A stretch of DNA of 7,994 nt. It comes from CAISIP01 sp031367285 (GTDB lineage Bacteria > Pseudomonadota > Gammaproteobacteria > Burkholderiales > Burkholderiaceae_C). A model generated the notes under the pieces. It worked only from the letters and a program-made list of their open reading frames with translations. It made no database searches and was not told the origin of the DNA. Below are positions 6,805-7,994 of the stretch, in pieces (positions within the stretch are counted from its first letter, which is position 1; the number at the start of each line of letters is the position of its first letter). The stretch is taken from the NCBI GenBank assembly GCA_031367285.1, contig JANLPN010000042.1, positions 1 to 7,994 of the forward strand, given 5' to 3'. The translations under genes were made by a program, and so were the position numbers.

Positions 6805-7836
6805 ATGCCAAATCCTGCTGACGAACCCGGTTCCGCGTTATGGAGCCACCTGCTTGCGCTGCCCAAGGCCGAGGTACATGTGCACCTGGAAGGCAGCCTG
6901 GATGCGGACCAGCTGGCGCTGCTGGCCGCACAGGCGGGCCAGCCACTGCCCCGCCCGCGTGAGCAGCTTTTCCAGTTCTCCGGCCTGGCGGACTTCTTGC
7001 ATTTCCTGGACTGGGCCTGCGGCCTGGTGCGCAGCCACGAGCAGTTGGCGGCCATCGCCTACGCTTTCTGCAGCCGCATGGCCGCAAGCGGTACCGGGTA
7101 CGCCGACGTCATCGTCAACCCGACCCACTGGCCGGCCTGGCGGGAACGGCCGGGCGCAATGGTTCAGGCGCTGGATGACGGCTTTCGCATGGCTGAGCAG
7201 GACGGCTTGCCCCCGGTGGGCCTGTGTATCAGCCTGCTGCGCACCCAGTCCGCGGCGCAGGCCGTGGATCTGGTGGACGAGCTTTTCCGGCTGCGCCATC
7301 CCCGGGTCGTCGCGCTCTCCGTGGACGGCAATGAAGCGCTTGCCGGGCGCACCGGGCCACGTTTTGCCGAGGCCTTCCGCAAGGCGGGTGCCCACGGGCT
7401 GCGACGCACCGTACACGCGGGCGAATCGAGCGGCCCCGACGGCGTGCGCGACGCCCTGGACCTGCTGGGGGCCGACCGTATCGACCACGGTGTGCGTGCC
7501 GTCGAAGACCCGGCGCTGGTGGCGCGGCTGGCCGAGCTGGGGATCCCGCTGGGTGTTTGCCCCGGCTCCAACCTGGCGCTGGGCCTGTACGCCTCCATGG
7601 AGGAACACCCGATCAACCGCCTGCGCCTGGCCGGTGTGCGGGTGTCGGTCAATACCGACGATCCGGCCCTGTTCGGCACCTCGCTGGTCCAGGAGTATGC
7701 GCGCTGCGTGTCGGCCTATGGCTGGGACGATGGCGTGCTGCGCGCGCTGGCCGGAAATGCCGTGCAGGCGAGTTTCGCGGCGCCCGAGATCAAGGCCCGG
7801 CTCGTTGGGCAACTCGCCGCCTGGCAAGCCGGCTGA
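6805..7836 (+). CDS. Adenosine deaminase family protein
   Basis: This 343-residue amidohydrolase-fold enzyme has the complete zinc and catalytic set of the adenosine/adenine deaminase family: H25 and H27 (EVHVHLEGSL), H204 and E207 (HAGES), H228 (DHG), D285-D286 (NTDDP). Spacings from H204 to H228 (24) and H228 to D285 (57) equal those of E. coli Add. Expected reaction is hydrolytic deamination of adenosine to inosine in the cytoplasm. Middle-region sequence differs from classical Add, so adenine, an S-adenosyl derivative or another aminopurine cannot be excluded. The start follows a 33-base gap with only AGG (6800-6802) as a possible ribosome site; CACAAT at 6793-6798 could be a -10 for a leaderless message. 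Its stop lies within the promoter of the SAH-riboswitch gene, so the context points to removal of adenosine made by SAH hydrolysis. Confidence 0.88.
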   Translation: MPNPADEPGSALWSHLLALPKAEVHVHLEGSLDADQLALLAAQAGQPLPRPREQLFQFSGLADFLHFLDWACGLVRSHEQLAAIAYAFCSRMAASGTGYADVIVNPTHWPAWRERPGAMVQALDDGFRMAEQDGLPPVGLCISLLRTQSAAQAVDLVDELFRLRHPRVVALSVDGNEALAGRTGPRFAEAFRKAGAHGLRRTVHAGESSGPDGVRDALDLLGADRIDHGVRAVEDPALVARLAELGIPLGVCPGSNLALGLYASMEEHPINRLRLAGVRVSVNTDDPALFGTSLVQEYARCVSAYGWDDGVLRALAGNAVQASFAAPEIKARLVGQLAAWQAG

Positions 7837-7850
7837 CAAGCCCGTAAAAT
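7821..7850 (+). promoter_or_regulatory. Promoter for the riboswitch-controlled gene
   Basis: CTGGCA (7821-7826, four of six to TTGACA) and TAAAAT (7845-7850, five of six to TATAAT) are 18 bases apart. Predicted transcription start at about 7857 falls one or two bases before helix P1 of the riboswitch, which is the position expected for an RNA leader that begins with its aptamer. The -35 element lies inside the last codons of the deaminase gene, so readthrough from that gene would also produce the riboswitch. Confidence 0.6.
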
Positions 7851-7858
7851 CGCGGCTA

Positions 7859-7934
7859 TCCCAAGGAGCGTTGCAGCGCAGCCGGACTGGCCCAGGTCTT
7901 GCGCGTCAGGCTTGGGACCGCAACGACGCTCACC
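7859..7934 (+). ncRNA. S-adenosylhomocysteine (SAH) riboswitch aptamer
   Basis: The sequence fits the SAH riboswitch fold. P1 pairs 7859-7865 (TCCCAAG) with 7911-7917 (CTTGGGA), seven base pairs. Conserved GAGCGTTGC follows at 7866-7874. P2 pairs GCGCA (7876-7880) with TGCGC (7900-7904), extended by GGAC (7884-7887) with GTCT (7896-7899). The conserved CAGG (7907-7910) sits between P2 and P1. Pseudoknot P4 pairs GAGCGT (7866-7871) with ACGCTC (7926-7931). The optional P3 hairpin between P1 and P4 is absent. This class binds SAH, discriminates against SAM, and turns on SAH-recycling genes, almost always ahcY, in beta- and gammaproteobacteria. Confidence 0.9.
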
Positions 7935-7962
7935 TGTTGACCCTTCAACATTGCAGGTGAGC
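7928..7962 (+). promoter_or_regulatory. Riboswitch expression platform: Shine-Dalgarno-sequestering hairpin
   Basis: GCTCACC (7928-7934) pairs perfectly with GGTGAGC (7956-7962), and TGTTGA (7935-7940) with TCAACA (7945-7950) around a CCCT loop; TTGCA (7951-7955) bulges out on the 3' side. An alternative is nine uninterrupted pairs, 7928-7936 with 7954-7962. Either way the ribosome site AGGTGAG (7955-7961), just before the ATG at 7965, is buried. Bases 7928-7931 are also needed for pseudoknot P4, so ligand binding should open the hairpin and permit translation. There is no T-tract, so control is translational. Confidence 0.85.
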
Positions 7963-7964
7963 CC

Positions 7965-7994
7965 ATGTCCAACAACGCATCTTCTTCCGCCACC
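7965..7994 (+). CDS. ahcY: Start of the riboswitch-controlled gene, presumably adenosylhomocysteinase (partial)
   Basis: Only the first ten codons are present (MSNNASSSAT) before the window ends. The ATG is preceded by AGGTGAG (7955-7961) with three bases between, which is close but workable. Ten residues cannot identify a protein. The name rests on the SAH riboswitch immediately upstream, which in this group of bacteria is found in front of ahcY (SAH to adenosine plus homocysteine). A short, poorly conserved, Ser/Ala-rich lead-in before the conserved domain is compatible with betaproteobacterial AhcY. Another SAH-cycle gene is possible. Confidence 0.7.
   Translation, partial: MSNNASSSAT

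Noticed and set aside
6838..7839. A 333-codon reverse open frame opposite the deaminase gene
   Set aside because: The forward frame carries all catalytic motifs; the reverse translation has none and matches the typical antisense bias.
6617..7960. A 447-codon forward open frame across the Bug and deaminase genes
   Set aside because: It overlaps two clear genes in another frame, is rich in Arg, Pro, Ser, Trp and Cys, and runs through the riboswitch. This is a shadow of GC-biased third positions.
7928..7962. Reading the hairpin before the last gene as an intrinsic terminator
   Set aside because: There is no T-tract and the right arm contains the ribosome binding site, so ribosome-site sequestration explains it better.

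Overview
The window looks like chromosomal DNA from a high-GC betaproteobacterium, most likely order Burkholderiales. The grounds are a Bug/TctC-type periplasmic binding protein, a MetH homocysteine-methyltransferase module encoded as a separate gene, and a textbook S-adenosylhomocysteine (SAH) riboswitch at the right edge. No mobile element, CRISPR array, tRNA or rRNA is visible. Coding density is high.

Layout, left to right. Positions 1-245 hold no recognisable gene. Positions 246-2261 (+) encode an exported caspase-fold protein whose C-terminal half is a perfectly phased array of 23-residue MORN repeats. Its stop codon overlaps a TTG start for a MetH-type homocysteine methyltransferase module (2258-3307, +). 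Three bases further on ends a convergent LysR-type regulator (3311-4336, -). The regulator is divergent, across a 71-base region, from a formylglycine-type sulfatase (4408-5715, +). A Bug-family solute-binding protein (5788-6771, +) follows the sulfatase. Then comes an adenosine deaminase family protein (6805-7836, +). A promoter overlapping the end of that gene leads into an SAH riboswitch (aptamer about 7859-7934) with a clear Shine-Dalgarno-sequestering hairpin (7928-7962). The first ten codons of the controlled gene (7965 onward, presumably ahcY) close the window.

Two functional themes emerge. LysR, sulfatase and Bug protein form a plausible small catabolic module for an organic sulfate or carboxylate. 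The deaminase, the SAH riboswitch with its presumed ahcY, and the MetH module all belong to the activated-methyl cycle: SAH is split to adenosine and homocysteine, adenosine can be deaminated, and homocysteine is remethylated. The caspase-MORN gene is the least understood element, and its tight coupling to the MetH module is unexpected.

The most precise observation is the riboswitch. Ligand-dependent pseudoknot strand 7926-7931 shares bases with the anti-Shine-Dalgarno strand 7928-7936, so an ON-switch mechanism can be read directly from the sequence.
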